DNA from: Propionispira arboris
GTDB lineage: Bacteria > Bacillota > Negativicutes > Selenomonadales > Selenomonadaceae
Assembly: GCF_900109225.1 (NCBI RefSeq)
Contig: NZ_FNZK01000003.1
Coordinates: forward strand, 62,001 to 126,000
Length of the DNA stretch: 64,000 nt
Direction of reading: 5' to 3'
Made by a program: the position numbers and the translations under genes. Within the stretch, counting starts at the first letter, position 1. The number at the start of each line of letters is the position of its first letter. Below, in pieces: positions 8,038 through 17,210 of the stretch. The notes below the pieces were generated by a model, which saw only the letters and a list, made by a program, of their open reading frames with translations, was not told the DNA's origin and did not search any database.

Positions 8038-9066
8038 ATGAAAATTGCAGTTGATGCTATGGGTGGGGATTTTGCTCCTGAACAAATCGTGCTAGGTGCG
8101 ATTGCAGCTGCGAAACAATATGATTGTGAAGTCGTTTTAGTTGGCGATGAAAATAAAGTAAAAGCGGAGCTAAATAAAAGTCCTCATTGGCAGGATTTGA
8201 AAATATCGATTTATCATGCAAGTGATGAAATTGGTATGGCCGAACATCCTGGTGCAGCCGTAAGACGAAAAAAAGATGCATCAATCGTTGTTGCTACCCG
8301 TCTTGTAAAAGACGGGACTTGCGATGCGGTGCTTTCAGCAGGCAGTACGGGTGCTGCAGTGGCTTCAGCTTTATTTGGCCTTGGCCGGATAAAGGGTATT
8401 GATCGTCCGACAATAGCAACGCCGATGCCAACGGTAAATGGTGTTACTCTTTTATTGGATTCAGGGGCAAATATCGACAGTAAACCACAACATTTGGTAC
8501 AAAGTGCTTTAATGGGATCAATTTATGCAGAATATGTTTTTGGTATAAAAAGTCCCAGAGTTGGACTTTTAAATATTGGTGAAGAATCAACAAAAGGTAA
8601 TGAACAGGCACTTGCTACGTATCCACTTTTGCAAGAGATGAAAACAATTAATTTTCAAGGGAATGCCGAAGGTCGGGATATTCCTCGCGGTACATTCGAT
8701 GTAGTGGTTTGTGATGGGTTTGTTGGGAATGTTGTGCTGAAATTTGCTGAAGGTTTAGCAAAAACTATTATGAAGCTGATTAAAGAGACAATCAAAGGCG
8801 GCGGCTGGTTAGCAAAAGCCGGGGCAGTTTTGCTTGTGCCAACATTTAAAAAATTAGCGAAGAAAATGGATTATGCTGAGTACGGCGGCGCTCCTTTGTT
8901 AGGTGTTAATGGATGCTATATCATTTGCCATGGCAGTTCTAATGCAAAAGCAATTCGTAGTGCCATTGGGGTTGCAAATGAATATGTGAAGAATAATGTT
9001 TTGGAACACATCAGTGATAGTATAGCAAAGGAGGAGATATTGAATAATGATAGTGACGGAAAATAG
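8038..9066 (+). CDS. plsX: Phosphate acyltransferase PlsX
   Basis: A 342-residue protein beginning MKIAVDAMGGDFAPEQIV, the family signature. It also has LSAGSTGAAVASALFGLGR and LLLDSGANID. PlsX converts acyl-ACP plus phosphate to acyl-phosphate for PlsY, starting phospholipid synthesis. Length is normal. The start has GGAGGGACC upstream. Its last 20 bases overlap the start of fabH, a sign of translational coupling. Confidence 0.97.
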   Translation: MKIAVDAMGGDFAPEQIVLGAIAAAKQYDCEVVLVGDENKVKAELNKSPHWQDLKISIYHASDEIGMAEHPGAAVRRKKDASIVVATRLVKDGTCDAVLSAGSTGAAVASALFGLGRIKGIDRPTIATPMPTVNGVTLLLDSGANIDSKPQHLVQSALMGSIYAEYVFGIKSPRVGLLNIGEESTKGNEQALATYPLLQEMKTINFQGNAEGRDIPRGTFDVVVCDGFVGNVVLKFAEGLAKTIMKLIKETIKGGGWLAKAGAVLLVPTFKKLAKKMDYAEYGGAPLLGVNGCYIICHGSSNAKAIRSAIGVANEYVKNNVLEHISDSIAKEEILNNDSDGK

Positions 9067-10051
9067 TGTTGGTATTATCGGCGTCGGGTATTATGTACCA
9101 GAAAAGATTTTAACCAATTTTGATTTAGAAAAAATGGTTGATACAAACGATGAATGGATTGTCGATCGGACCGGAATTCGTGAACGTCGAATTGCGGAAG
9201 ATGATGTTCCTACATCGCAGCTTGCCATTAAAGCTGCTCAAAATGCAATTGACAATGCAGGCATTAAAGCGGAAGAACTTGATTTGATTATTGTAGCTAC
9301 GCTCACATCAGACCGGACGATTCCATCTACAGCTTGTATTTTACAAGATAAATTAGGGGCAACGCATGCAGCTGCATTTGATTTATCGGCAGCGTGTTCG
9401 GGCTTTGTTTATGCAATGAGTGTTGGAACTCAGTTTATTAAAACGGGTGTTTATAAAAAAGTTTTGGTTGTTGCAGCTGAAACTTTATCGAAATATATTA
9501 ACTGGAAAGACCGCAATACCTGTGTCTTATTTGGTGATGGTGCTGGTGCGGCTGTTTTAGGTCAAGTAGACGATGGTTATGGGATACTGGGCATTGATCT
9601 TGGCTCGGATGGGGCTGGGGCAGAATGTCTTGATATACCGGCTAGCGGGAGTCTCCATCCAGCATCTTTGGAAACGATTGCTAGTAATATGCATTATATT
9701 CATATGAACGGCAGTGAAGTTTTTAAGTTTGCCATAAAAGTAATGGGCAGTACCGTTTTGAAATCTTTAGAACGGTCTGGTCTCACAAAAGATCAAATTG
9801 ATTGTCTTATTCCCCATCAGGCAAATATTCGTATTATCCAATCGGCAGCTAAAAGATTGCATTTGCCGATGGAAAAAGTAGTTGTTAATGTGGCACAGTA
9901 TGGTAATACTTCCGCAGCATCGATTCCCATTGCTTTGGCGGAAGCAGTGCAGGCAAAACGCTTTAAAAAAGGCGATGTAATAGCTATTGCCGGATTTGGT
10001 GCAGGGCTTACATGGGCATCGTGCATTATGAAATGGGCTAAGGAGGACTAG
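9047..10051 (+). CDS. fabH: 3-oxoacyl-ACP synthase III
   Basis: A 334-residue condensing enzyme that starts each fatty acid chain by joining acyl-CoA to malonyl-ACP. The catalytic triad is visible: Cys in SAACSGFVYAM, His in PHQANIRII and Asn in GNTSAASIP. The ATG at 9047 has AAAGGAGGAG 10 bases upstream and lies inside the end of plsX. The fabK ATG follows one base after its stop codon. Confidence 0.97.
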   Translation: MIVTENSVGIIGVGYYVPEKILTNFDLEKMVDTNDEWIVDRTGIRERRIAEDDVPTSQLAIKAAQNAIDNAGIKAEELDLIIVATLTSDRTIPSTACILQDKLGATHAAAFDLSAACSGFVYAMSVGTQFIKTGVYKKVLVVAAETLSKYINWKDRNTCVLFGDGAGAAVLGQVDDGYGILGIDLGSDGAGAECLDIPASGSLHPASLETIASNMHYIHMNGSEVFKFAIKVMGSTVLKSLERSGLTKDQIDCLIPHQANIRIIQSAAKRLHLPMEKVVVNVAQYGNTSAASIPIALAEAVQAKRFKKGDVIAIAGFGAGLTWASCIMKWAKED

Positions 10052-10052
10052 C

Positions 10053-11000
10053 ATGTTTGGTAATAATGTTATTTGCAAATTGTTACATATTCAGTATCCT
10101 ATATTTCAGGGTGGTATGGCATGGATTGGTACGGCTGAACTGGCTTCTGCGGTATCGAATGCTGGTGGTTTAGGGATTATTGGTGCTGGACATATGCCTC
10201 CAGATATTTTGCGAGCGGAAATTCAAAAAGTTAAAAGTTGGACGAATAAACCGTTTGGTGTTAATATCATGTTAATGTCACCTTTTGTTAAAGAAGTAAT
10301 GCAGGTTGTTGTTGATGAGAAAGTGCCGGTTGTTACAACTGGTGCAGGAAATCCTGGCGAGTATATTCCGGCTTTAAAAGCAATCGGTAGTAAAATCATT
10401 CCGGTTGTAGCTTCAGTAGCGTTAGCAAAACGCCTCGCACGTACTGGTGTTGATGCTGTTATTGCTGAAGGAACAGAAAGCGGCGGTCATATTGGTGAAA
10501 TCACTACAATGGCACTTGTGCCGCAAATTGTTGATGCCGTCGATATTCCTGTAATTGCAGCAGGTGGAATTGGTGATTCACGAGGTCTTGCGGCAGCGTT
10601 TGCCCTTGGTGCGCAAGGGGTCCAGATTGGTTCTCGTTTTGTGCTTTCGAAAGAATGCATTGCACATGACAATTATAAAAATTCTGTACTGAAAGCTAAA
10701 GATCGTGCGACTGTCGTCACGGGCAGATCAACAGGCCATCCAGTTCGTGTTATCGGTAATAAACTGACGCGTGAATATTTAGAACTGGAAAAAACAGGCG
10801 TATCTGTTGACGAATTAGAGAAACTTGGTGCTGGCAAACTTCATCTTGCAACGCATAAGGGTGATGTGGAGAATGGATCGGTTATGATCGGTCAAATTTC
10901 CGGACTGCTTCATGAATTGAAATCTGTGGATGAAATCATTCATGATCTTGTAGATGGATTGTCTGGTGTTATGAATACAATAGAAGAAAATTGTAAATAA
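10053..11000 (+). CDS. fabK: Enoyl-ACP reductase II (FMN-dependent)
   Basis: A 315-residue TIM-barrel flavoprotein of the FabK/nitronate monooxygenase superfamily. PIFQGGMAWIGTAELASAVS, AEGTESGGHIGEITTM and IPVIAAGGIGDSRGLAAAF carry the FMN-binding and active-site features of FabK. Within the fabH-fabK-fabD order it is the reductase that completes each elongation cycle, in place of FabI. AAGGAGGAC precedes the ATG. A second, more distant relative lies at 13069 in the same operon. Confidence 0.93.
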   Translation: MFGNNVICKLLHIQYPIFQGGMAWIGTAELASAVSNAGGLGIIGAGHMPPDILRAEIQKVKSWTNKPFGVNIMLMSPFVKEVMQVVVDEKVPVVTTGAGNPGEYIPALKAIGSKIIPVVASVALAKRLARTGVDAVIAEGTESGGHIGEITTMALVPQIVDAVDIPVIAAGGIGDSRGLAAAFALGAQGVQIGSRFVLSKECIAHDNYKNSVLKAKDRATVVTGRSTGHPVRVIGNKLTREYLELEKTGVSVDELEKLGAGKLHLATHKGDVENGSVMIGQISGLLHELKSVDEIIHDLVDGLSGVMNTIEENCK

Positions 11001-11021
11001 AATACATAGAGGAGCATTGTA

Positions 11022-11963
11022 ATGAGTAAAATTGCATTTGTATTTCCAGGTCAGGGTTCGCAGACTGTTGGCATGGGAAAAGAATTCTATGAAAAATATG
11101 ATGTAGCAAAAAAAATATTTAAAGCAGCGGATGAATCCTTGGGGTTTTCCATTATGGATATGTGTTTTAATGGTCCTGAAGAATCTCTCCGTTTGACAGC
11201 AAATACACAACCAGCTATTCTTACGATAAGTGTAATTTGTCATGAAATATTAAAAGAGCATGGGATTGCACCTGAAATAGTTGGGGGACATAGTCTTGGT
11301 GAGTATTCGGCTCTTGTGGCAGCGGGTGTTTTGAAATTTGAAGATGCTGTATGCCTTGTCAATAAACGTGGTGCTTTCATGCAGGAAGCTGTTCCAGTTG
11401 GACAGGGAGGCATGGCTGCTGTTATTGGGCTTGACAGGAATGTTATAATTGAAATTTGTGAAAAGATTTCAAAAGATAATCTTGTACAGGCTGTTAATTT
11501 TAATTGTCCAGGACAGGTTGTAATTGCCGGCACGACAAAAGGCGTGGAACAAGCATCAGAACTCTTAAAAGAAGCTGGTGCGAAGAAATGTGTGATTTTA
11601 CCAGTGAGCGCGCCATTTCATAGTGCACTCATGAAACCAGCAGCTGATAAATTGGCAGTTGAACTCGATAAAGTAACGATTGCTGATGCATTGATACCAG
11701 TGGTAACAAATGTTACTGGGACAATCTTAACAAAGGCAGATGAAATAAAAGCAAGTCTTATTGCCCAAGCTGCAAGTCCAGTGAAATGGGAAGACTGTGT
11801 TGCTGAAATGAAAAATTTTGGTGCGGATATCTATGTAGAAGTGGGACCAGGTAAAGTTTTGAATGGTTTTAACAAACGTATTGATAAAACACTGAAGAGT
11901 TTAAATGTGGAAAATCTTGAATCTTTACAAAAAACGCTTGATTATTTCAAGGAGGTTCGCTAA
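11022..11963 (+). CDS. fabD: Malonyl-CoA:ACP transacylase
   Basis: A 313-residue protein beginning MSKIAFVFPGQGSQTVGMG. The catalytic serine lies in GGHSLGEYSALVAAG and the catalytic histidine in SAPFHSALM. It moves malonyl from CoA to ACP for FabH and FabF. Length is normal, and AGAGGAGC lies upstream of the ATG. The fabG ATG begins two bases after the stop codon. Confidence 0.97.
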   Translation: MSKIAFVFPGQGSQTVGMGKEFYEKYDVAKKIFKAADESLGFSIMDMCFNGPEESLRLTANTQPAILTISVICHEILKEHGIAPEIVGGHSLGEYSALVAAGVLKFEDAVCLVNKRGAFMQEAVPVGQGGMAAVIGLDRNVIIEICEKISKDNLVQAVNFNCPGQVVIAGTTKGVEQASELLKEAGAKKCVILPVSAPFHSALMKPAADKLAVELDKVTIADALIPVVTNVTGTILTKADEIKASLIAQAASPVKWEDCVAEMKNFGADIYVEVGPGKVLNGFNKRIDKTLKSLNVENLESLQKTLDYFKEVR

Positions 11964-11964
11964 A

Positions 11965-12708
11965 ATGCTTTTAGACGGTAAGGTTGCTCTTGTTACTGGG
12001 GCATCGCGTGGAATTGGCCGTGCCATTGCAATTACATTAGCGAAAGCCGGTGCAGCTGTTGTAGTGAACTATGCAGGTAATGTAGCGGCTGCCAAAGAAG
12101 TAGAACAGATTATAGTGAGTGCCGGCGGTAAAGTGATGCTGGTGCAAGCGGACGTTGCAGATAGTGAATCTGTCGATGCCATGATTCAACAAACAATGGC
12201 TGAATTTGGTCGGATCGACATTCTTATAAATAATGCTGGAATTACGCGTGATGGACTTTTGATGCGTATGAAAGAAAGTGACTGGAATGCAGTCATTCAA
12301 ACAAATTTAACAGGTGTTTTTTATTGTACAAAGGCTGTTTCAAAAATCATGATGAAGCAACGAATTGGTCGTGTTATTAATATGACATCCGTGGTAGGTT
12401 TGACTGGTAATGCAGGTCAGGCAAATTATGCAGCAGCAAAGGCTGGTGTAATTGGGTTTTCTAAATCTATGGCGAAAGAATTGGCTTCAAGAGGTATCAC
12501 AGTAAACTTGGTAGCTCCGGGTTTTATTCAAACCGATATGACAGCCGTTCTTTCTGATAAGATTAAAGAAGATATGGTGGAAAATATTCCACTCGCAAGA
12601 ATGGGAACTCCTGAGGATGTAGCACAGGCCGTCTTATTCTTAGCATCTGATAATGCTTCTTACATCACTGGCCAAACTATCAATGTAGATGGCGGTATGG
12701 TAATGTAA
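11965..12708 (+). CDS. fabG: 3-oxoacyl-ACP reductase
   Basis: A 247-residue short-chain dehydrogenase. The NADPH-binding motif is TGASRGIGRAIA. NNAGITRDGLLMRM, a catalytic serine in NMTSVVG and YAAAKAG (YxxxK) complete the active site. I chose the ATG at 11965 over an upstream in-frame ATG at 11905, which lies inside fabD. The chosen start has AAGGAGG eight bases upstream and yields the usual length. Confidence 0.96.
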   Translation: MLLDGKVALVTGASRGIGRAIAITLAKAGAAVVVNYAGNVAAAKEVEQIIVSAGGKVMLVQADVADSESVDAMIQQTMAEFGRIDILINNAGITRDGLLMRMKESDWNAVIQTNLTGVFYCTKAVSKIMMKQRIGRVINMTSVVGLTGNAGQANYAAAKAGVIGFSKSMAKELASRGITVNLVAPGFIQTDMTAVLSDKIKEDMVENIPLARMGTPEDVAQAVLFLASDNASYITGQTINVDGGMVM

Positions 12709-12742
12709 TTATAATTTTTCTTAGTGGGAGGAGGTGAACGAC

Positions 12743-12973
12743 TTGTCAACTTTTGAAAAAGTTAGAGATATCGTAGTAGAACAATTAGGTGTGGAAGCAG
12801 ACGATGTAGCAATCGAATCGACTTTCATCGATGATTTAGGTGCAGACTCTCTTGATATTGTTGAATTAATCATGGCATTCGAAGAAGAATTCAGTATTGA
12901 AATTCCGGACGAAGCTGCTGAAAAGATTAAAACTGTTAATGATGTTGTAACCTATATAGACCAAAGCAAATAA
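12743..12973 (+). CDS. acpP: Acyl carrier protein
   Basis: A 76-residue acidic protein. The serine that receives the phosphopantetheine arm is in [13 protein letters not shown] chose the TTG at 12743 because GGAGGAGGTG is placed correctly before it and the product then begins (M)[15 protein letters not shown], as in other ACPs. The in-frame GTG at 12734 lies inside that ribosome-binding site. It is the shared carrier for all enzymes of this operon. A strong stem-loop lacking a T run follows it. Confidence 0.96.
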   Translation: MSTFEKVRDIVVEQLGVEADDVAIESTFIDDLGADSLDIVELIMAFEEEFSIEIPDEAAEKIKTVNDVVTYIDQSK

Positions 12974-12986
12974 GTTTGAGAGTCTT

Positions 12987-13037
12987 ACCTTTTAGAAGAA
13001 AAGTCCCGTGAATTCGTTCTCGGGACTTTCTAAAGGT
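12987..13037 (+). promoter_or_regulatory. Stem-loop between acpP and the downstream flavoprotein gene
   Basis: The arms ACCTTTTAGAAGAAAAGTCCCG and CGGGACTTTCTAAAGGT (paired with small bulges) enclose a loop of about 12 bases. No T run follows, so simple termination is unlikely. It may protect the acpP mRNA 3' end after processing or act as a weak attenuator, raising acpP output relative to the genes after it. That role is inference. Confidence 0.55.
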
Positions 13038-13068
13038 AATATGCATTGAATTGATTGGAGGAGTTATT

Positions 13069-14013
13069 TTGAAACTTCCAGAGCTGAAAATTGGCACTAA
13101 AATTGCAAGAATACCTATCATTCAAGGTGGTATGGCTATTCGCTTATCCACTGCTAAATTAGCTGCTTCAGTAGCTAATCAGGGTGGTATTGGACTGATT
13201 GCGGCTTCCGGTATGACAAATGACGAGTTGCGTTATGAAATCAGACTGGCTAGATCTTTAACGTCCGGAATTGTTGGCATTAACGTGATGGTTGCAGCAA
13301 GAAAGTTTAGCGAGATTGTAAAAACCGCAATTGATGAAGGTATAGATTTAGTTGTTGCAGGTGCCGGATTTTCGCGCGATATGTTTGGTTTAGGTCAGGA
13401 GTCTGGTACTCCAATCGTACCTATTGTTTCTTCTGTTAAATTAGCGAAAATTTCTCAACGTCTTGGTGCAGCAGCCATTGTTGTAGAAGGAAAAGAAGCA
13501 GGCGGACATTTGGGAACCGATACATCGGTAAGAAATTTAATTCCCGATATCCGTAGGGCTGTGGATATTCCTGTAATTGCAGCAGGTGGTGTAATGAATG
13601 GTCAAGATATTGTTGATCTGATAAAAATGGGGGCAAATGGTGTACAAATGGGTACACGTTTTGCAGCCAGTGAAGAGTCTAATGCAGCTCCAGCATTAAA
13701 AGAATTTTATTTAAAAGCTAGAGCTGAAGATGTAGTTGTAATTCAAAGTCCAGTAGGTCTTCCGGGACGTGCAGTTCGAAATCCGTTTGTAGAAAAAATA
13801 TTAGTGGGGTCAGTCCCTGTTAAAACCTGTGATGCCTGTTTGAAAAATTGCAAACAGAATTTTTGCATTATTCGAGCCCTGATTCGAGCCCAACAGGGCG
13901 ATGTAGAAACAGGGTTGGTATTCACAGGAGAATATATTCATCGTATAAAAGAAATTTTATCGGTTAAGGAAATATTTTCAAGATTACAGGCGGAAATTGC
14001 AATTATAGATTAA
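13069..14013 (+). CDS. FabK/nitronate monooxygenase-like flavoprotein with C-terminal cysteine cluster
   Basis: A 314-residue TIM-barrel flavoprotein related to the fabK product at 10053: PIIQGGMAIRLSTAKLA, VEGKEAGGHLGTD and IPVIAAGGVMNGQDIVDL. It differs by a cysteine cluster near residues 247-258 (CDACLKNCKQNFC), absent from the first paralogue. The TTG at 13069 follows GGAGGAG. It lies between acpP and fabF, 95 bases after acpP, inside the operon. It may be a second enoyl reductase, a nitronate monooxygenase, or a reductase involved in unsaturated fatty acid formation. The sequence does not decide, and the four cysteines could bind metal or be redox-active. Confidence 0.75.
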   Translation: MKLPELKIGTKIARIPIIQGGMAIRLSTAKLAASVANQGGIGLIAASGMTNDELRYEIRLARSLTSGIVGINVMVAARKFSEIVKTAIDEGIDLVVAGAGFSRDMFGLGQESGTPIVPIVSSVKLAKISQRLGAAAIVVEGKEAGGHLGTDTSVRNLIPDIRRAVDIPVIAAGGVMNGQDIVDLIKMGANGVQMGTRFAASEESNAAPALKEFYLKARAEDVVVIQSPVGLPGRAVRNPFVEKILVGSVPVKTCDACLKNCKQNFCIIRALIRAQQGDVETGLVFTGEYIHRIKEILSVKEIFSRLQAEIAIID

Positions 14014-14032
14014 GTTGTGAGGTGTTTAGAGT

Positions 14033-15277
14033 TTGGAAAATAGAGTAGTAATTACAGGTATAGGGGCGATTACTCCAATCGGTATTGGTAAAGATGCATT
14101 CTGGGAAGCTCTGTTAGCAGGAAAGTCTGGAATCAAAAAAACCAGCCGATTTGATGCGTCTGACTATACTGCACAAGTAGCTGGAGAAGTTCAAGATTTT
14201 GAGCCATTCAACTATATTGATAAAAAAGAAGCAAAGCGCATGGATCGTTATACGCAGTTTGCGGTGGCGGCAAGTAAGCTTGCTTTAGAAGATTCAAAAA
14301 TTGATTTAGATCAAGAAGATCGGGATCGCATCGGAGTTATCATTGGTACTGGTATTGGTGGTATTGAGACATTGCATACACAATATACGACGTTATTCGA
14401 TAAAGGTCCTGGTCGTATCAGCCCATTTTTTATTCCGATGATGATTGGCAATATGGCAGCTGGCCAAACGTCGATTACCTTTGGTCTTAAAGGTCCAAGC
14501 AGCTGTGTCGTAACAGCATGTGCTACCGGAACCAATTCAATTGGTGATGCTTGTCGTTTGATTCAACGCGGCGATGCGGATGCTATGGTTGCTGGTGGGA
14601 CAGAAGCATGTATTTCACCTGCAGCGGTTGCTGGATTTTGTTCAATGAAAGCATTATGTTCCGATCATAACGCAGATCCGGAAAAAGCATCTCGTCCATT
14701 TGATAAAACACGTAGTGGGTTTGTTATGGGTGAGGGCGCTGGTGTAGTTTTATTAGAAAGTTTAGAACATGCCGAAAAGCGTGGGGCTCATATTTATGCT
14801 GAGATTGTAGGCTATGGTTCCAATTCGGATGCTTTTCATATTACATCTCCTGCTCCAGGTGGTGCACAGGCTGCAAAATGCATGCAAATTGCGTTAAAAG
14901 ACGCAAAGCTTGCTCCTGAATCGGTTGATTATATCAATGCCCATGGTACATCCACTCATTTGAATGATGAAACAGAAACAGCGGCTGTTAAAACTGTTTT
15001 TGGTGATCATGCCTATAAATTGGCTATGAGCTCAATTAAGTCCATGACAGGACATTTGCTTGGTGCTGCTGGTGGAATTGAATGTATTGCAACGGCGCTC
15101 ACAATTGAAAATGATATTATGCCGCCAACGATCAATTATGAAGTGCCAGATGAAGGTTTAGATCTTGATTATGTACCAAATAAATCCCGTGAAAAAGTTG
15201 TCAATGTTGCTTTATCAAATTCCTTAGGTTTTGGTGGTCATAATGCATGTCTCATTTTAAAGAAATATGTAAAGTAA
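14033..15277 (+). CDS. fabF: 3-oxoacyl-ACP synthase II
   Basis: A 414-residue condensing enzyme for chain elongation. The catalytic Cys is in [14 protein letters not shown], and the two His are in [11 protein letters not shown] and [11 protein letters not shown]. The TTG start at 14033 is preceded by GTGAGGTG and gives the usual [17 protein letters not shown]. It is the last fatty-acid gene; rnc follows one base later. Confidence 0.97.
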   Translation: MENRVVITGIGAITPIGIGKDAFWEALLAGKSGIKKTSRFDASDYTAQVAGEVQDFEPFNYIDKKEAKRMDRYTQFAVAASKLALEDSKIDLDQEDRDRIGVIIGTGIGGIETLHTQYTTLFDKGPGRISPFFIPMMIGNMAAGQTSITFGLKGPSSCVVTACATGTNSIGDACRLIQRGDADAMVAGGTEACISPAAVAGFCSMKALCSDHNADPEKASRPFDKTRSGFVMGEGAGVVLLESLEHAEKRGAHIYAEIVGYGSNSDAFHITSPAPGGAQAAKCMQIALKDAKLAPESVDYINAHGTSTHLNDETETAAVKTVFGDHAYKLAMSSIKSMTGHLLGAAGGIECIATALTIENDIMPPTINYEVPDEGLDLDYVPNKSREKVVNVALSNSLGFGGHNACLILKKYVK

Positions 15278-15278
15278 A

Positions 15279-16010
15279 ATGAATGTAGCTAAGAAATTGA
15301 CTGAGGAAAGAAAAGCAGCATTAGTTACATTTGCCAAGAAATTGGGTGTTGCATTTACGGATTGGAATTTGCTCCATCAGGCGTTGACTCATACTTCTTA
15401 TGCGAACGAAGCGAAACGGTCGCATATTGTTCATAATGAACGGTTGGAATTTTTGGGTGATGCAGTGTTGGAACTAGCAACCAGTTCGTATTTGTTTAAA
15501 CATTTTCCCAATTTGCCCGAAGGCGAATTGACAAAAGCAAGAGCCTCTGTCGTTTGTGAGGCGACTCTTGCTAAACGGGCTTCCAAGCTTAATGTAGGGG
15601 AGTATCTTCTGTTTGGTAAGGGTGAGCTTGCAACTGGTGGTAAAACGCGTGCATCTATTTTGGCTGATGCTTTTGAGGCGGTTATTGGTGCTATTTATAT
15701 GGATCAAGGCATGCAAAAAGCATCCGCTTATATTCTAAAACAGTTGCAAGATGATTTATTGATGATTGAAACGGGAAAAAATATTCAAGATTATAAAACA
15801 TTATTGCAAGAGGTTATTCAAAAAAATATCGATCAAAAAATTCACTATGCATTGCTTTCGGAAGATGGTCCAGATCATAATAAAATCTTTGAAATTGCTG
15901 TTATGGTAAATGATGAGAAATATGGAATTGGCTTCGGCAAGAGCAAAAAAGAGGCGGAGCAGCACGCTGCTAAGGCAGCTTTAGCAAAAATGAATAAAAT
16001 TGATGAATAA
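15279..16010 (+). CDS. rnc: Ribonuclease III
   Basis: A 243-residue double-strand-specific RNase. The catalytic signature NERLEFLGDAVLEL lies at about residues 49-62. A C-terminal dsRNA-binding domain covers about residues 170-240 (KTLLQEVIQ, then GKSKKEAEQHAAKAAL). The start is one base after the fabF stop codon, so translation is probably coupled. The acpP-fabF-rnc-smc order is widespread in Firmicutes. It processes rRNA precursors. Confidence 0.96.
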   Translation: MNVAKKLTEERKAALVTFAKKLGVAFTDWNLLHQALTHTSYANEAKRSHIVHNERLEFLGDAVLELATSSYLFKHFPNLPEGELTKARASVVCEATLAKRASKLNVGEYLLFGKGELATGGKTRASILADAFEAVIGAIYMDQGMQKASAYILKQLQDDLLMIETGKNIQDYKTLLQEVIQKNIDQKIHYALLSEDGPDHNKIFEIAVMVNDEKYGIGFGKSKKEAEQHAAKAALAKMNKIDE

Positions 16011-16039
16011 AATTGGATGGCTGAGGCCATCCAATTTTT
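16011..16039 (+). terminator. Intrinsic terminator after rnc
   Basis: AATTGGATGGC and GCCATCCAATT form an 11-bp perfect stem followed by TTTTT. It begins at the base after the rnc stop codon and ends 13 bases before the next ATG, so some readthrough may feed the radical SAM gene. Confidence 0.8.
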
Positions 16040-16052
16040 GTATGAGGCAAAT

Positions 16053-17105
16053 ATGAAAAATTATATTATTCCAATTTTTATACCGCATTATGGGTGTCCT
16101 CATACCTGTGTATTTTGTAATCAACGCAAAATAACTGGTATCCAAACTGACGTGACGCAAGAGTTTATCCAAAACACAATTGAATATCATTTAAATCGAA
16201 TCCGGGGAAATAAATTTATTGAAGTTGCTTTTTATGGTGGCAGCTTTACGGCACTGCCGCTTTCTTTGCAAAGAAAATTATTAGAGCCGGCTTATCGCTA
16301 TATGCAAGCAAAAAAAATAAAATCGATTCGCATATCGACTCGCCCAGACTGTATTAGTAGTGATATTTTGGATAATTTAGCTGCTTTTGGTGTAAAGACG
16401 ATTGAACTCGGTGCCCAATCTTTTAATGATTCAATCCTTGCACGATCGGAACGTGGTCACACCGTGGACGACATTTTAAGAGCAGCTGAACTTGTGCGTG
16501 GGCATGGATTTTGTTTGGGAATTCAATTGATGCCAGGACTGCCTGGAGATACTTGGCAAACTATTATGGATTCCCTTTCACAGACGATTGCACTTTGTCC
16601 TGATTTTGTGCGTATTTATCCTACCTTGGTTTTAATTCAGACAAAATTAGCACAGCTTTATCAAAAAGGAGATTATCAGCCTTTGTCATTAAAACAGGCC
16701 ATTCAATATGCTGCGCTCATGAAGCTGACTTTTATTCGTCATGATATTCAGGTCATTCGTGTTGGGCTTCAGGCTAGTGAACAACTTGACGATGGTGAAA
16801 CGATTCTGGCTGGACCGTATCATCCTGCTTTTGGCGAATTAGTGGATTCGTATTTATTTAAAATCCAAATGGATCAGCTGTTAGAAGGCCTTCCCACTAA
16901 ATATGGAGAAATTATTGTGCACCATCATCCGAAAGATACTTCTAAACTACGAGGTAATAAAAATTGCAATCTGGGCCTTTGGTATAAAGAGTATCAGTTA
17001 AAAAATATTATTTTAAAACAGGATTTGGCAACGTTACATCACGTTGTTGTAGAATTTCAAAACATAAAATACAGTTTGAATAGTGATTTATTAGTCATGA
17101 TATAA
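16053..17105 (+). CDS. Radical SAM protein, Elp3-like
   Basis: A 350-residue protein. The [4Fe-4S]-binding motif is CPHTCVFCNQ (CxxxCxxC) at about residues 14-23, followed by EVAFYGGSFTALP and TIELGAQSFND, typical of the Elp3-like radical SAM group. No acetyltransferase domain is present, so it is not a full Elp3. Genes like this are found between rnc and smc in many Clostridia and Negativicutes, but I know of no assigned reaction; tRNA modification is a reasonable guess. I chose the ATG at 16053, preceded by TGAGGC, because the earlier in-frame ATG lies in the terminator. Confidence 0.85.
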   Translation: MKNYIIPIFIPHYGCPHTCVFCNQRKITGIQTDVTQEFIQNTIEYHLNRIRGNKFIEVAFYGGSFTALPLSLQRKLLEPAYRYMQAKKIKSIRISTRPDCISSDILDNLAAFGVKTIELGAQSFNDSILARSERGHTVDDILRAAELVRGHGFCLGIQLMPGLPGDTWQTIMDSLSQTIALCPDFVRIYPTLVLIQTKLAQLYQKGDYQPLSLKQAIQYAALMKLTFIRHDIQVIRVGLQASEQLDDGETILAGPYHPAFGELVDSYLFKIQMDQLLEGLPTKYGEIIVHHHPKDTSKLRGNKNCNLGLWYKEYQLKNIILKQDLATLHHVVVEFQNIKYSLNSDLLVMI

Positions 17106-17114
17106 AAAGATATA

Positions 17115-17152
17115 CAAATAAACTCTGCCCGAATTGAGCAGAGTTTATTTTG
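17115..17152 (+). terminator. Intrinsic terminator after the radical SAM gene
   Basis: AAATAAACTCTGC and GCAGAGTTTATTTT form a 13-bp stem with a nine-base loop and a T-rich tail. It also faces the 3' end of the convergent thioesterase gene. Confidence 0.8.
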
Positions 17153-17210
17153 TGTAGGTTTCGTAATTTTCTAATTGTATAGTAGCGTTCGTGCAAAAGT
17201 CTTTTTTACT

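Noticed and set aside
12734-12742. GTG start for acpP
   Set aside because: The GTG lies inside the AGGAGGTG ribosome-binding site; the TTG at 12743 matches the ACP N-terminus.
16017-16052. Upstream ATG start for the radical SAM protein
   Set aside because: It lies within the rnc terminator stem; the ATG at 16053 has its own ribosome-binding site.
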